A stretch of DNA of 64,000 nucleotides from Xanthomonas cassavae CFBP 4642 (GCF_000454545.1 NZ_CM002139.1:1170835-1234834); one strand, 5' to 3'; shown: positions 34,833-45,668, numbered from the stretch's first letter. Numbers and translations are program-made. Notes: a model not told the origin generated them from the sequence alone.

Positions 34833-35888
34833 GTGACTGCAGGTGCGATTGCCGACCCTCCCATCTCACCGGTCTCCCGCATTGTGATTACCCGCAGGAA
34901 GGAAGCGCTTGTCCCGCATATGGCTGCGGCCGCATGCACGGGCGCCATCCTGTTTTTCCTTGCCTGCCTGTTGTTGTACATGCCGGCCCCGCGTCGGTCG
35001 GTGCGCCCCGACGAAAGCCTGCAGGTGTATTTCCTGCCACGCCAGCCGCTCACGCAGCCGGCTGCGCTCGTGCCGCCAACGCAGGTCGAGCGACAGCCGA
35101 ACGCCGCTGCCGCATCGACCGCACGTGCTGCGCCGCCGCCCACACGCACCCCACCGCCGCAGCGCCAGGTGGCAGCAGCCAATGCACTGGCCAACGATGC
35201 GATGGCGGCCCAGCTGTACACCCGCGAGGGCCGCCTGCGCCTGCCGCCGGACACCCGCCTGGATCCGCTGGCGCAAGGCGCTGCGGTGCCGCCCGGCATG
35301 ACCGACGAGCGCGCACAAGCGAAGGCACGCAGCGTGATGGAGCGGGTCAACCCGGTGCAGTACAAGGAAACGCGCTTTTCCAAGGACTGGAAGAGCGACG
35401 GCACATTGGGCGATGTGGCGATGCAGGAAATGGATCGCGGCATGAAGAAGTTCAACGACATGCTCAACGGACCGCAGACGCAGGTGGCCACGGCGCGGCC
35501 GCCGCCGGATGTGCGCTTCAATCCCGCACTGGCCGGCAACCAGGCCGATCTGGGCAGCGAGGCGACCGGCGATGCCTACAAGGCTGCCCCGATCGCGCAC
35601 GAACGCCTGCCCGATCTCAAGGGCGAAGCCAGTCGCCGCATCCGCGAGGCGCTGGTTGCGCTGGAACAACGCAGCGCACGCTGCGATGCAGGCCGGCGCA
35701 CCTCGCTGCTGTCGCCGGTGCGCACGCATCTGTCGGATCTGGAGCGTGCCGAGCGCGCACTGAACAACGGCGCCGATCCGGTGATGGCCGCGCAGTTGCT
35801 GCCGCGCCAGGCCGACAGCGCCTACGACATGGCGCGCCGCGCGCTGTGGTACGCGGACCGGCAACTGAAGCAGTGCGCGGTGGGGTGA
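34833..35888 (+). CDS. membrane-anchored proline-rich hypothetical protein
   Basis: The product has 351 residues if the GTG at 34833 is used. A single membrane helix (A-C-T-G-A-I-L-F-F-L-A-C-L-L-L-Y, about 34-50) follows a short cytoplasmic part (I-T-R-R-K-E), so the rest lies in the periplasm. A Pro/Ala-rich stretch (about 80-125) is TonB-like in composition. The C-terminal half has helical segments with charged patterns and two Cys. I cannot name the family. The ATG at 34920 would place the start almost at the helix and is the alternative. Confidence 0.65.
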   Translation: MTAGAIADPPISPVSRIVITRRKEALVPHMAAAACTGAILFFLACLLLYMPAPRRSVRPDESLQVYFLPRQPLTQPAALVPPTQVERQPNAAAASTARAAPPPTRTPPPQRQVAAANALANDAMAAQLYTREGRLRLPPDTRLDPLAQGAAVPPGMTDERAQAKARSVMERVNPVQYKETRFSKDWKSDGTLGDVAMQEMDRGMKKFNDMLNGPQTQVATARPPPDVRFNPALAGNQADLGSEATGDAYKAAPIAHERLPDLKGEASRRIREALVALEQRSARCDAGRRTSLLSPVRTHLSDLERAERALNNGADPVMAAQLLPRQADSAYDMARRALWYADRQLKQCAVG

Positions 35889-35970
35889 GTGGCGCGGCGG
35901 CGGCTGGTGACCGTGGCGATGGGAGAGTCCGTCAGTCGGCGCGAGATTGGGGTGCAAGGTGGTTGCCGTA

Positions 35971-36229
35971 CCCTCACCGCAACCCCCGCTCCGCGCCCCG
36001 GCCCGCGCTTGCGGCACGGGCGCTCCAAGGCACACGCGCCAATGGCGTATAAGCCGTGCCTTCTCGCCCCGGCGGGAGAGAGGCTTTGGTCTTGCGGCGC
36101 CTGAAGCAATGCCAGCTGCCGCAACGCTGCGCCTGGGTGTGCCTGCCGTTTCAGCTAATGCACTTGCTCCCTGCGGCCTTCGCCGCGCATAAAGCCCCTC
36201 TCCCGTCGGGAGCGGGGTTGCGGTGAGGG
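35971..36229. repeat. imperfect 260-bp inverted-repeat element
   Basis: The ends, 35971-35992 (CCCTCACCGCAACC...) and 36208-36229, are inverted copies differing by one base. The inner part holds further GC-rich palindromes such as CTCTCCC/GGGAGAG. It looks like a mobile or fold-back intergenic element of the Xanthomonas type; a related CCCTCACCCCAACCCC sequence occurs at 43445-43460. No gene is inside. Confidence 0.75.
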
Positions 36230-36262
36230 GACGTGCGCGCAGCCGGGGATCGGTTGGCAGGC

Positions 36263-37204
36263 CTACGCCAGACGCTGGCGATACCGATCCTTCTCTGCGC
36301 TCAGCGCGATTTCCGCGCGCAGGAATACCTGCCCGATCGGTTCGTCTGCGCGGCTGGCGTGCGCTTGGCCCAGCAACACCGTCAGGCCCAGCGGGTGTTG
36401 CTGCTGGGCCACCTCGCGCAGGGCCTGCAGGGTGTGCGCGGCATCCGGGCCGCGCAGCACGGCGATGAACTCGGCACTGTCGGTCACCCGGTCGATGCTG
36501 TTGCCGGGGCCTTGCACCAGCGCGGCGAGGGACTGGTCCAGCTGCTGCAGGGTGCGGCCGAGCAGGCGCTCGCTCTGGCGCTCGGCCAGTGCGGCCAGTT
36601 CCTGCACCTCCAGGATCACCAGGCGATACGGATCGTCGCTGCTGGCCTGGCCGGCAGCCGCCGCGGCCGCATCGGCGGCCGGCTGCAGGATGGCCGCGTG
36701 TTCCTGTTGCAAGGCGTGCTGGCGCGCATCCAGCAGGTTCATGGTGACCCGCGCCAATGCCTGCAGGCCGGTGCGCTGCATGTCGCTGAGCCGGCGCGGT
36801 TCGGTGTCCAACACACAGACGGTGCCCAGCGCCACGCCCTCGGAGGTTACCAGGGGCATGCCGGCATAGAAGCGCGCGCCGGTGTCGCCGGTGACCACGG
36901 AAATCTCGCGGAAACGCGGGTCCTGGGTCAGGTCCGGCACTTCCATCAGAGTGCTGGGCTCGCGGATGGCGTGGTCGCACACCGCCTGGCTGCGGTCGGT
37001 CTGCTGCAGGCCCAGGCCGAGCTGGGCCTTGAACCATTGGCGGTCGCGATCCACCAGCGACATCAGCGCAATCGGCGTCTCGCACAGCGAGGCGGCCACC
37101 TGCACGATGTCCTGGTAGGTGTCTTCGGGAAGGCTGTCGACGATGCGATAACCGTCGAGCACCTGCTGGCGGGACGCTTCGTCTGCCTTCGGCATCTCTT
37201 TCAT
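36263..37204 (-). CDS. GAF-domain protein with degenerate GGDEF-like C-terminus
   Basis: The 313-residue protein has a GAF domain of the Xanthomonas type (V-A-A-S-L-C-E-T-P-I-A-L-M-S-L-V-D; Q-W-F-K-A; F-Y-A-G-M-P-L-V-T-S-E-G-V-A-L-G-T-V-C-V-L-D, about 15-160). The C-terminal part resembles a GGDEF domain in length and in the E-F-I-A-V-L-R-G strand, but no G-G-D/E-E-F signature is present, so cyclase activity is unlikely. It may bind a small molecule or c-di-GMP, or partner another protein. It is transcribed toward the inverted-repeat element. Confidence 0.72.
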   Translation of the reverse strand: MKEMPKADEASRQQVLDGYRIVDSLPEDTYQDIVQVAASLCETPIALMSLVDRDRQWFKAQLGLGLQQTDRSQAVCDHAIREPSTLMEVPDLTQDPRFREISVVTGDTGARFYAGMPLVTSEGVALGTVCVLDTEPRRLSDMQRTGLQALARVTMNLLDARQHALQQEHAAILQPAADAAAAAAGQASSDDPYRLVILEVQELAALAERQSERLLGRTLQQLDQSLAALVQGPGNSIDRVTDSAEFIAVLRGPDAAHTLQALREVAQQQHPLGLTVLLGQAHASRADEPIGQVFLRAEIALSAEKDRYRQRLA

Positions 37205-37337
37205 CGGATGAGCCACGCACCTGCAATGGACAGTGCCCAAGCGTAACCGGGCCGACCGATAACGCAGCGTCGACAACGGGGATGCCGGGTCACCCCCGCC
37301 CGGGCTGCGCGCAGCCAGGCGGGGTGCGTGCGTGCCG

Positions 37338-40217
37338 TCAGCGCTTGACCGGCTTGCCGTCCACGTCCAGCACCTGCACCTCGCCCAGCTTGAGTGCACG
37401 CACCGGGGCTTCGATTTTTTTCAGGTCGCCAACGATCACCCAGGTCATCGCTTCCGGCTTGATGATCTGCGCAATGGCCTTCTGCGCCGCCGGTTGATCG
37501 ATCGCTTCCAGACGCGGCTTGAGGGTCTGCACGTAGTCGTCCGGACGGTCGAACTGCACGATGCCTTCGATTGCGCCCAGCACCGCGCCAGTGGTTTCGA
37601 AGCTACCGGGCAGGGCGCGGATGCGCTGGTTCTTGATCTTTTCGATTTCCTCGCCGGTCAGCGGCTTGGCGCCGATCACCGCAGTGGCCTCCTTGAAGAT
37701 CTCGTTGGCCGACTCGGCGGTCTTGTCGGTCTGTACCGGCGCCGAGAACATGTAAGGGCGCTGGCCTTGCGCATCCAGCATGCGGGTGCCGGCGCCGTAG
37801 GCCCAGCGCTTGCTCTCGCGCAGGTTCATGTTCAGGCGCGAGGTGAAGGTGCCGCCGAACGCGTCGTCGGCCACGCCGATCGCCAGGTTGTCCGGCGTCT
37901 TGGTGGACGGGGCCAGCAGGCCGGCCAGGATCACCGACTGCGGTGCGTCCGGGCGGTTGATCAGGTAGACGCGTGGCTTGGGCTGCGCGGCCACCTCGAC
38001 CAGGTTCTTCTTCGGCAATGCGCTGGTCGGGGCCTTCCAGTCGCCGAACGCGGCGTCCAGCTGCGGAATGATCTGCGCCAGCGTGGTGTCGCCGGCCACC
38101 AGGATGCGCAGGTTGTCCGGACGCAGCCATTGGCTGTGGAACTGCCGCAGATCCTGCGCGTTGAGGCTCTTGATCGCCGCCTCGGTGCCGCTGCCGGTGA
38201 GCGGGATGCCGTAGGGGTGCTTGTCGCCGTAAAGCAGCGGCGGCAGTGCACGCAGGCCCAGGCTGGTGGGCTTGGTCTTTTCCTGGGCGATGCCGGCCAG
38301 CCACTGGCCACGCACGCGTTCGATGTCTGCGGCCTTGAACGCGGGGTTGCGCACGATGTCGGAGAACAACTGCAGCGACGGCTGCAACTGGTCGTTGAGG
38401 GCATTCAGCGAGGCGCTGCAGCTGTCCAGATCGCAGCCCACCGCGGTGATGGCGCCCAGGCGCTGGCGGCGCTGCGCCACTTCCACCGAATCCAGCGCGG
38501 CGGTGCTCTCGTTCATCAGCGCAGCGCTGAAGCTGGCGGTGCCGAGCTTGCTGCCCTGGTCGGCGGCGTAGCCGGCGTCGAACAGCAACTCCACCTGGGT
38601 GACCGGGATGGTGTGGCGCTCGGCCAGGATCACTTCGACGCCGTTCTTCAACTTGCCGCGCTGCAGTTTTGGGAAGCTCAGGTCGGGGAACTGCTCGGTC
38701 TGCGGCACGCCCTTGCTACGGTCCAGCGTGGAGGCGGTGACCTTGAACTTGCCTGCGGCCGGCAGCTTCGGCGCCGGCTTGCCGGCTTCTTCGCCACGCG
38801 CAACCACCGCCTTGTCCTCGGCGGCCGGGTCGAAATCCTTACCGGCCGGCAGCACGGTGAGCAGGTAATCGCCCTTGCCGAACCAATTGGCAGCGGCCTG
38901 CTTGACGCTGTCCACAGTGGCGGCCTGGCCGCGCTGCAAGTCTTTCTTGTAGGCGCCCGGGTCGCCGCGATAGACCTGGCCCTCGGCCAGGATCACGGCC
39001 TTGCCGGTGAAGCCGCCGACCTTCTCCAGCCCGCGGACGAAACCGGCGCGGTAGGCCACCTGCGCACGCTGCAGCTCATCGGCGGTCGGGCCCTGGGCGA
39101 TGAACTTCTTGAGTTCCTCGTCGATGATCGCCTCGACCCTGGCCGGGTCCACGCCATCCTTCACGTCGGCCTGGATCTGCACCTGGCTGGACAGCGCGAA
39201 CGGCTGAACCGAGGCGGAGACGTCGTCCACCAGGTTGTCCTGATAGACCAGGCGCTGGTACAGCCGCGAGGTCTTGCCGCCGCCGAGCACGGTGGTGGCC
39301 AGATCCAGCTGGATGATGTCGTCGGTGCCCAGTTGCGGGGCGGCCCAGGTGCGGTAGATGCGCGGCTGCGAGACGTGGTCGTGCTGCACGCCGCGCTTCT
39401 GTGCGGCCAGCGGGGTCACCCACGGCTGCTGACGCGCCACCGGCTTGCCGGAAGGGATATCGCCGAAATACTGCAACGCCTTGGCGCGTGCCTGTGCCAC
39501 GGTGATGTCGCCGGCCAGCACCAGGGTGGTGTTGGCGGCGCCGTAATTGTCGTTGAACCACTGTTTGACGTCGGCCAGCGAGGCCGCGTCCAGGTCTTCC
39601 ATCGAGCCGATGGTGTCGTGCTGGTAGGGGTGGTTGGCCGGGAACAGGTTGGACAGGATGTTCTGTTCCACGCGGCCGTAGGGACGGTTCTCGCCCTGGC
39701 GCTTCTCGTTCTGCACCACACCGCGCTGGGTGTCGAGTTCCTGCTGGCCGATGGCGCCGAGCAGGTGGCCCATGCGGTCCGATTCCAGCCACAGCGCGGT
39801 ATCCAGCGCGGTGGTCGGCACGGTCTCGAAATAGTTGGTGCGGTCGAACCAGGTGGTGCCGTTCATGTCGGTGGTGCCGACCTTTTCCAGCGGCGCGAAG
39901 AAGCTGCCCTTGTTGTTCTCCGAGCCGGAGAACATCAGGTGCTCGAACAGGTGCGCAAAGCCGGTCTTGCCGGCCGGCTCGTCGCCGGAGCCGATGTGGT
40001 ACCAGATGCTCACCGCCACCACCGGCGCCTTGTGGTCTTCATGCACCACCACGGTCAGGCCGTTGGGCAGCGTGAAGCGGGTATAGGCGATGTCGGGAAT
40101 GGCGCTGCTGGCCGCGGGCTTGGACAGGCTGGCCGGGGCGGCCGCGACGGCGGGGGCAACGGTACCGGCAGCGACGCCGAGCACACCGGCGATCAACAGG
40201 GACAGCGGACGCAGCAT
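37338..40217 (-). CDS. M16-family zinc metallopeptidase
   Basis: The 959-residue protein has a signal peptide (M-L-R-P-L-S-L-L-I-A) and a first M16 domain with the inverted zinc motif H-L-F-E-H (His89, Glu92, His93) and the distal Glu near 169 (N-E-K-R-Q-G-E). The second half repeats the fold without the motif, as in pitrilysin-like proteins; together the two halves form a chamber that cuts peptides. It is probably periplasmic. The ATG at 40217 has GGAG upstream. The gene stands alone, divergent from the GAF-PAS cyclase. Confidence 0.88.
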   Translation of the reverse strand: MLRPLSLLIAGVLGVAAGTVAPAVAAAPASLSKPAASSAIPDIAYTRFTLPNGLTVVVHEDHKAPVVAVSIWYHIGSGDEPAGKTGFAHLFEHLMFSGSENNKGSFFAPLEKVGTTDMNGTTWFDRTNYFETVPTTALDTALWLESDRMGHLLGAIGQQELDTQRGVVQNEKRQGENRPYGRVEQNILSNLFPANHPYQHDTIGSMEDLDAASLADVKQWFNDNYGAANTTLVLAGDITVAQARAKALQYFGDIPSGKPVARQQPWVTPLAAQKRGVQHDHVSQPRIYRTWAAPQLGTDDIIQLDLATTVLGGGKTSRLYQRLVYQDNLVDDVSASVQPFALSSQVQIQADVKDGVDPARVEAIIDEELKKFIAQGPTADELQRAQVAYRAGFVRGLEKVGGFTGKAVILAEGQVYRGDPGAYKKDLQRGQAATVDSVKQAAANWFGKGDYLLTVLPAGKDFDPAAEDKAVVARGEEAGKPAPKLPAAGKFKVTASTLDRSKGVPQTEQFPDLSFPKLQRGKLKNGVEVILAERHTIPVTQVELLFDAGYAADQGSKLGTASFSAALMNESTAALDSVEVAQRRQRLGAITAVGCDLDSCSASLNALNDQLQPSLQLFSDIVRNPAFKAADIERVRGQWLAGIAQEKTKPTSLGLRALPPLLYGDKHPYGIPLTGSGTEAAIKSLNAQDLRQFHSQWLRPDNLRILVAGDTTLAQIIPQLDAAFGDWKAPTSALPKKNLVEVAAQPKPRVYLINRPDAPQSVILAGLLAPSTKTPDNLAIGVADDAFGGTFTSRLNMNLRESKRWAYGAGTRMLDAQGQRPYMFSAPVQTDKTAESANEIFKEATAVIGAKPLTGEEIEKIKNQRIRALPGSFETTGAVLGAIEGIVQFDRPDDYVQTLKPRLEAIDQPAAQKAIAQIIKPEAMTWVIVGDLKKIEAPVRALKLGEVQVLDVDGKPVKR

Positions 40218-40580
40218 GTGACACTCCAGAACAGGGCAATCGGCCGAGGGTAGTGGCTGCTTGGCGGGGCCGCAAATGCGCTTGGGCAGGGGGATGCTGC
40301 GGGGCGGGGGGCGAAGCCGGCATCGGTGGCCTGGTCGCAGGCGCGGGCCCACGCTGGTCGGCTGCCACCGCGACGATGCTGAACGGGCCGCAAGGCCGGG
40401 CGGGTCGACGCCACCGCCGCGACAGGAGGTGTACGCGGCGGGAGGTCGCGGCCGGCCCCGTGTGCCGGCAGGCCGGCGGGTCCGCGGAAGCGGGCACAGT
40501 CGCGAGCGCTTAAGTTGGCCATCGCCTCGCCGTTACTTGGGGCGACCTACCTTGCCCCGACGTCACCTGCCGACCATCCC
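40218..40580. other. divergent intergenic region
   Basis: About 360 bases, GC-rich; no gene, palindrome or operator is clearly visible. Confidence 0.35.
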
Positions 40581-43178
40581 ATGACCGCCTTGTTGCCGCC
40601 CGTGCCGATTCCCGCCAACGACGCCTTGCGCGTGGACGCGGTGCGTCGGCTGGAGGTGCTCGATACCGAAGCCGAAGCCGAATTCGACGACATCGCCTGG
40701 CTGGCGGCGCATGTCACCGGCGCTCCGATGGCGCTGGTGTCGCTGCTCGATGCCGACCGGCAATGGTTCAAGGCGCGCTGCGGCACCGACCTGGAAGGCA
40801 CGCCGCGCAGCGTGTCGTTCTGCTCGTACACGGTGATGGGCACCGAGCTGATGGAAGTGCCCGATGCCGAGGCCGACCCGCGCTTCGTCGACAACCCGTT
40901 GGTGACCACGGCGCCGGGCGTGCGCTCGTATGCGGGGGTGCCGCTGATCGGCCGCGAAGGCTATGCCTACGGCACCCTTTGCACGCTCAGCACCCGCTCG
41001 CGCGTGCTCGAGGAGAATCAGAAGCAGGCCTTGATCCGGCTGGCGCGACAGGCCGTCAATCAGCTGGAAGCCCGGCGCGACCGCCTGGTCGCGCAGGCAC
41101 AGCGGCAGACCCTGAGCATGTTGCTGGAAGCCATGCCCGACGGCGTGGTGGCCTGCGGTACCGACGGCCTGCTGCGCGAGTTCAACCATGCCGCGCGGCA
41201 ATGGCACGGCACCGACCCGCGCGTGCTGCCGCCGGCGCAGTGGGCGCAGCATTTCGATCTGTACGCCGCCGATGGACACAGCCTGTTGCCCACCGATGCC
41301 ATCCCGCTGGTGCGCGCGTGGCGCGGCGAACATGTGCGCAATGCCGAACTGGTGATCCGTGCCACCGGCCAGCCGGCACGCAGCGTGCTGTGCAATGCGG
41401 ACCCGGTGGTGGGAGACAAGGGCACCGCGCTGGGCGCGGTGTGCGTGATGCACGACATCACCCAGCTCAAGGACGCCTCGGCGGCGTTGTCGGCCGAGCG
41501 CGCGCGGCTGCAGGCGCTGGTGGACGCCTCGCAGGACGTGGCGATCATCGCCTTCGATCCGCAGGGCCGGATCGAGCTGTTCAATCCCGGTGCCGAACAG
41601 TTGCTGGGTTACGCCGCCGACGAGGTGTTGGGTGGCGGCCCGGCGCGGTTCCATCTGCAGGCCGAGCTCGAACGCCATATGGCGACCCTGGCGTTGTCGC
41701 CTCCGTCGTACGTGAAGTTGGCTGCAGCCGCAGCCGGCGACATGCTGCGCGAGGAACTGTGGACCCTGGTGCGCAAGGATGGCGAACTGCGCCGCGTGCG
41801 CCTGTGCTTCAACATCATCCACGATGCGCAGCAGGGCCTGGCCGGCTATCTGGCCATGGCCATCGACGTGACCGCCGAGCTGCAGGCGCAGGCGGCCGCG
41901 CAGCTGGCCGCCGAGCGGTTTGCCGGCGCCTTCGAAACCGCGCCGCAGGGCATGGCCATCGTGTCGCTGGACGGCGCCTGGCGCGACGTCAATCCGTCGC
42001 TGTGCAGCATCCTGGGCTATCCGCGCGAGCAATTGCTGCGCACCACGTTCCAGCAGATCACCTATCCGGAAGACCTGGATATGGACCTGAAGCTGGTGCA
42101 GGAACTGATCGACGGAAAACGCGACAGCTACAGCCTGGCCAAGCGCTACATCAGCCAGCAGGGCGCGGTGATCTGGGCACAGTTGTCGGTGTCGCTGGTG
42201 CGCGACGGCAGTGGCGCGCCGGTGCATTTCGTCTCTCAGATCCAGGATGTCACCGAACGCCATGTCGCCGCCGAGCGCCTGGCCGAAAGCGAAGCGCGGC
42301 TGCGGGCCATCAGCGATGCCACGCCGGCGCTGGTCAGCCAGTTCGATGCCAGCCAGCGCTGCCTGTTTGCCAACGAAGCGCACCGCGACTGGCTGGGCGT
42401 GGAGCCCGCCAGTCTGGTCGGCATGCCCATCACCCATCTGCTCGGCGCAGCGCTCAGCGTTCCCGCCCGCACCGCGCTGGCACAGGTGGCGGCCGGACAG
42501 CGTGCCAGCTTCGAACATGTGCTGCGGATTGGCAGCACGCCGCGTGACGTGGAGATCACCCTGGTACCGGAAACCCGCCGTTCGCGTGCCGGCACGCAAG
42601 GCTTCTTCCTGATGGCGCAGGACGTGACCGCGCACAAGACGCTACACCGACTGATGCACGAGCGTGCCACCCGCGATGCGCTGACCGGCCTGCCCAATCG
42701 CCATGCCTGGACCGAGGCACTGCAGGCCGCGGTGGCGCAGGCGCATCACCTGCAGCGGGCGGTGGCGGTGATGTTTCTCGACCTGGATGGCTTCAAGCGC
42801 GTCAACGACACCTACGGCCACCGTGCCGGCGATGCAGTGCTGGTGGAGTTCGGTCGCTGCCTGCAACGCGCGGTGGAGGGGCGTTACCTGGTGGCGCGCC
42901 TGGCTGGCGACGAATTCGTGGTGCTGCTGGACAACCTGCAGGCGCCTGAGGCGGACTGCGCCACGGTGGCAGAGCGCATCCGTCACGCGGCTGCGGCAGG
43001 TGCCATGTTCGGCGAGCAGCGGCTACCGATCCAGCCCAGCATCGGCGTGGCCTGGCAGCACGGCGACCAGGCCGATGCCGCCAGCCTGATGCATGCCGCG
43101 GACGAGGCGATGTATGCCGCCAAGAACGCGCGTGGCAGCACGAACGCCGCGATGAACGGCCGCGACGCAACGCGTTGA
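40581..43178 (+). CDS. GAF-multiPAS diguanylate cyclase
   Basis: The 865-residue protein has an N-terminal GAF domain (about 20-170; W-F-K-A-R-C-G; S-Y-A-G-V-P-L), then several PAS domains (roughly 185-300, 305-440, 450-570, 575-690), and a C-terminal GGDEF domain (about 705-865). The signature is A-G-D-E-F (about 775), a variant that can still be active, with D-L-D-G-F-K-R-V-N-D intact; the inhibitory RxxD site is missing. No EAL domain is seen. It should sense redox, light or ligand inputs in the cytoplasm and control c-di-GMP. A GGDEF gene at 49273 and the GAF protein at 36263 lie nearby. Confidence 0.85.
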   Translation: MTALLPPVPIPANDALRVDAVRRLEVLDTEAEAEFDDIAWLAAHVTGAPMALVSLLDADRQWFKARCGTDLEGTPRSVSFCSYTVMGTELMEVPDAEADPRFVDNPLVTTAPGVRSYAGVPLIGREGYAYGTLCTLSTRSRVLEENQKQALIRLARQAVNQLEARRDRLVAQAQRQTLSMLLEAMPDGVVACGTDGLLREFNHAARQWHGTDPRVLPPAQWAQHFDLYAADGHSLLPTDAIPLVRAWRGEHVRNAELVIRATGQPARSVLCNADPVVGDKGTALGAVCVMHDITQLKDASAALSAERARLQALVDASQDVAIIAFDPQGRIELFNPGAEQLLGYAADEVLGGGPARFHLQAELERHMATLALSPPSYVKLAAAAAGDMLREELWTLVRKDGELRRVRLCFNIIHDAQQGLAGYLAMAIDVTAELQAQAAAQLAAERFAGAFETAPQGMAIVSLDGAWRDVNPSLCSILGYPREQLLRTTFQQITYPEDLDMDLKLVQELIDGKRDSYSLAKRYISQQGAVIWAQLSVSLVRDGSGAPVHFVSQIQDVTERHVAAERLAESEARLRAISDATPALVSQFDASQRCLFANEAHRDWLGVEPASLVGMPITHLLGAALSVPARTALAQVAAGQRASFEHVLRIGSTPRDVEITLVPETRRSRAGTQGFFLMAQDVTAHKTLHRLMHERATRDALTGLPNRHAWTEALQAAVAQAHHLQRAVAVMFLDLDGFKRVNDTYGHRAGDAVLVEFGRCLQRAVEGRYLVARLAGDEFVVLLDNLQAPEADCATVAERIRHAAAAGAMFGEQRLPIQPSIGVAWQHGDQADAASLMHAADEAMYAAKNARGSTNAAMNGRDATR

Positions 43179-43517
43179 AGTGAGCGGTCATTTGCGGTGC
43201 GTTGCGGTTCCTGCTCCCACGGAACATCGTTCTTCTTTATGGGGGAGAAGGTGCCCGAAGGGCGGATGAGGGTGCGTCAGCTGATGTGGTGATTGCGGCC
43301 GCCCATGTCTGGACGAGCGATACACGCGTTTCGATTGCCGATGAGTGCTTCTCGATTGCCTGTGCGAGGGCTTGTTGGTCGCCACATCTCGTTTGTTCGG
43401 CACTGCATCTCGTGTGTGTGTCGAAGCCCCCCGGCTGCCGGGCACCCTCACCCCAACCCCTCTCCCGCCGGGAGAGGGGCTTTGGCACGTGTTGGAATCG
43501 CCGTTTCCCGCCAGGCA
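43179..43517. other. intergenic region with repeat and terminator
   Basis: About 340 bases between convergent genes. It holds a CCCTCACCCCAACCCC sequence and the hairpin listed separately; otherwise nothing is supported. Confidence 0.4.
43457..43479. terminator. 10-bp GC hairpin between convergent genes
   Basis: Bases 43457-43466 (CCCCTCTCCC) pair with 43470-43479 (GGGAGAGGGG) around a GCC loop. It is located between the GAF-PAS cyclase and chemoreceptor genes, and could end transcription on either strand. Confidence 0.65.
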
Positions 43518-45668
43518 TTACGCGGCTTGAGCGGCGCCGTGGCGCGGCGTGGACGCAGGCTGTGCCGGCGCCAGCCGGAACACGGCCACCGCGCGCGCCA
43601 GGTCCGCCGCCTGGTCTTCCAGGCTGCGCGCCGCTGCCGTGGCTTCCTCCACCAGCGCGGCATTCTGCTGGGTCATTTCGTCCAGCTGCATCACCGTGGT
43701 GCTGACCTGTTCGATGCCGGCGCTCTGTTCGGTGCTGGCGGCGGTGATCTCGGCCATGATGTCGGTCACGCGCTTCACCGAGCTGACCACCTCGGTCATG
43801 GTGCTGCCGGCCTGTTGCACCAGGCCCGAGCCCTGTTCCACCTTTTCCACCGAGTCGGAAATCAGCTGCTTGATTTCCTTGGCCGCACCGGCCGAACGCT
43901 GCGCCAGTGCACGCACTTCCGTCGCCACCACCGCAAAGCCGCGGCCCTGTTCGCCGGCACGCGCAGCTTCCACCGCTGCGTTCAAGGCCAGGATGTTGGT
44001 CTGGAAGGCAATGCCGTCGATCACTCCGATGATGTCGGAAATGCGCGCCGAGGCCTGGGTGATGGCCTGCATGGTGGTGACCACGTCCTGCACCACGCGT
44101 CCGCCGCTTTCGGCCACATCGCCGGTGCCCTTGACCAGCTGATTGGCCTGGCGTGCGTTGTCGGCATTCTGGCGCACGGTGGACGTTAGTTCCTCCATCG
44201 AGGCGGCAGTTTCTTCCAGGTTCGCAGCCTGGTTCTCGGTGCGCGTGGACAGGTCGGCGTTGCCGCTGGCGATCTCGCCGGCGGCGGTATTGATCATCTC
44301 GGCCGAATGCTGGATGCCCTGCACGATGCCGGTGAGCTGGATCGCCGTGCGGTTGGCGGCGTCGGCCAGGCGCCCGAAGGCGCCCTCGTAATGCGATTCC
44401 ACCCGCTGTGACAAATCGCCATCGGCAATCGCGGCCATGATGCGGCCCACATCGTCCAGACCGGCATCGGCCTGCTGCATCAGCCGGTTCAAGGCCTGCA
44501 CCATTTCCGCGAATGCGAACTGGTAGCGCCCCTGCTCGCCGCGTGCGGAGAAGTCGCCACGCGCGGCCGCATCGGCCAGACGCGCGATATCGCCGTTGAT
44601 CGCCGACAGGTTGCGCTTGACCGTATCCAGCGCCTCATGCAGGGCCGCGCGCTGGCCGGGCAGGCGGCGCATGTCGCGGCGCAGATCGCCACGGCCATAC
44701 TCGCTCATGACATCCATCGCCTCGTTGATGGCATCCAGGTGCTCGAACACCACGGTGTTCACACCATGTGCCAATGTGCCGTAATCGCCGGGGAAATCCT
44801 CCGGAATGCGGTGCGCGATGTTCTCGCCCTGCTGCAGGCCAATCATGGTCTGCATCTCGCCATTGAAGCGCTGTAGCTGGGTCTGCATCTGCTGCATGCT
44901 GTGCATCAGCTGGCCGGTTTCATCGCGCGATTCCACCCGGATAGCGTTATCGAAGCGGCCCGAGGCGATCGCTTCGGCAGTGCGGGTTGCTGCACGCAAC
45001 GGCGCGGCCATGGCCGAGGCAATCAGCCAGCACACGCCGATCACCATCGCTACCAACGCAGCGCCGATCAGGGTCAGCATGCGGGTGAATCCCCAGGCCT
45101 GCAGCTGGATGTCTTCGGCGTAGACGCCCATCACCAACACCCAGTTCCACGCCGGAAAGGTCTTGGCATAGCTGATCTTGGGCAGCTGTTCCTTCTTGCC
45201 CGGCTTGGGCGCGTCGTAATAGCTGAAGCCGTCGCCGCTGTCGATGGCGGTCTTGATGTCGCGATACACGTACTGCCCGGCATCGCTCTTGTAGTCGGTC
45301 ATGTCGGTGCCGACCGGGCGCTTGGGGTGCATCAGGATGCGCATCTGCGGATCGACGATGAAGAAGTAGTCCACGCCATCGTGGGTGCGCATGTCGGCCA
45401 GGGTGGCGCGCGCAGCCTCTTTCGCCTGGTCAGCGGTGAGTTCGCCGCTTTTGATCTTGTCGGCGTAGTGCTGCATCACGGTCAGCCCCATCTCGACCTC
45501 GGTCTTGACGCCGAGCTTGCGTGCCTCGATCAGGTCCAGGTATTGCAGGCGCGCGGCGGCGACCGCCAACAGGATCACGCCAACGGTCAGCAGCGTGCAC
45601 AACAGGACGAACTTGCGGGTGAGCGGGAGATTGGCAACGTGACGACGCAACAGGGAGACAACGAGCAT
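43518..45668 (-). CDS. methyl-accepting chemotaxis protein
   Basis: The protein has about 716 residues if it starts at 45668 (M-L-V-V-S-L-L, GGATG about ten bases upstream); starts at 45707 and 45725 are also possible. It has a first helix ([14 protein letters not shown]), a periplasmic Cache-like domain ([14 protein letters not shown]), a second helix near 200-220, a HAMP domain and a long signalling coiled coil with the conserved tip [16 protein letters not shown]. It relays ligand signals to CheA and flagellar rotation. No CheR pentapeptide is seen at the end (A-A-Q-A-A). Confidence 0.87.
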   Translation of the reverse strand: MLVVSLLRRHVANLPLTRKFVLLCTLLTVGVILLAVAAARLQYLDLIEARKLGVKTEVEMGLTVMQHYADKIKSGELTADQAKEAARATLADMRTHDGVDYFFIVDPQMRILMHPKRPVGTDMTDYKSDAGQYVYRDIKTAIDSGDGFSYYDAPKPGKKEQLPKISYAKTFPAWNWVLVMGVYAEDIQLQAWGFTRMLTLIGAALVAMVIGVCWLIASAMAAPLRAATRTAEAIASGRFDNAIRVESRDETGQLMHSMQQMQTQLQRFNGEMQTMIGLQQGENIAHRIPEDFPGDYGTLAHGVNTVVFEHLDAINEAMDVMSEYGRGDLRRDMRRLPGQRAALHEALDTVKRNLSAINGDIARLADAAARGDFSARGEQGRYQFAFAEMVQALNRLMQQADAGLDDVGRIMAAIADGDLSQRVESHYEGAFGRLADAANRTAIQLTGIVQGIQHSAEMINTAAGEIASGNADLSTRTENQAANLEETAASMEELTSTVRQNADNARQANQLVKGTGDVAESGGRVVQDVVTTMQAITQASARISDIIGVIDGIAFQTNILALNAAVEAARAGEQGRGFAVVATEVRALAQRSAGAAKEIKQLISDSVEKVEQGSGLVQQAGSTMTEVVSSVKRVTDIMAEITAASTEQSAGIEQVSTTVMQLDEMTQQNAALVEEATAAARSLEDQAADLARAVAVFRLAPAQPASTPRHGAAQAA

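Noticed and set aside
37332..40253. 973-codon plus-strand open frame opposite the M16 protease
   Set aside because: Composition is Val/Gly/Gln/Arg-rich with no recognisable domain, and the opposite strand has a complete protease with HxxEH.
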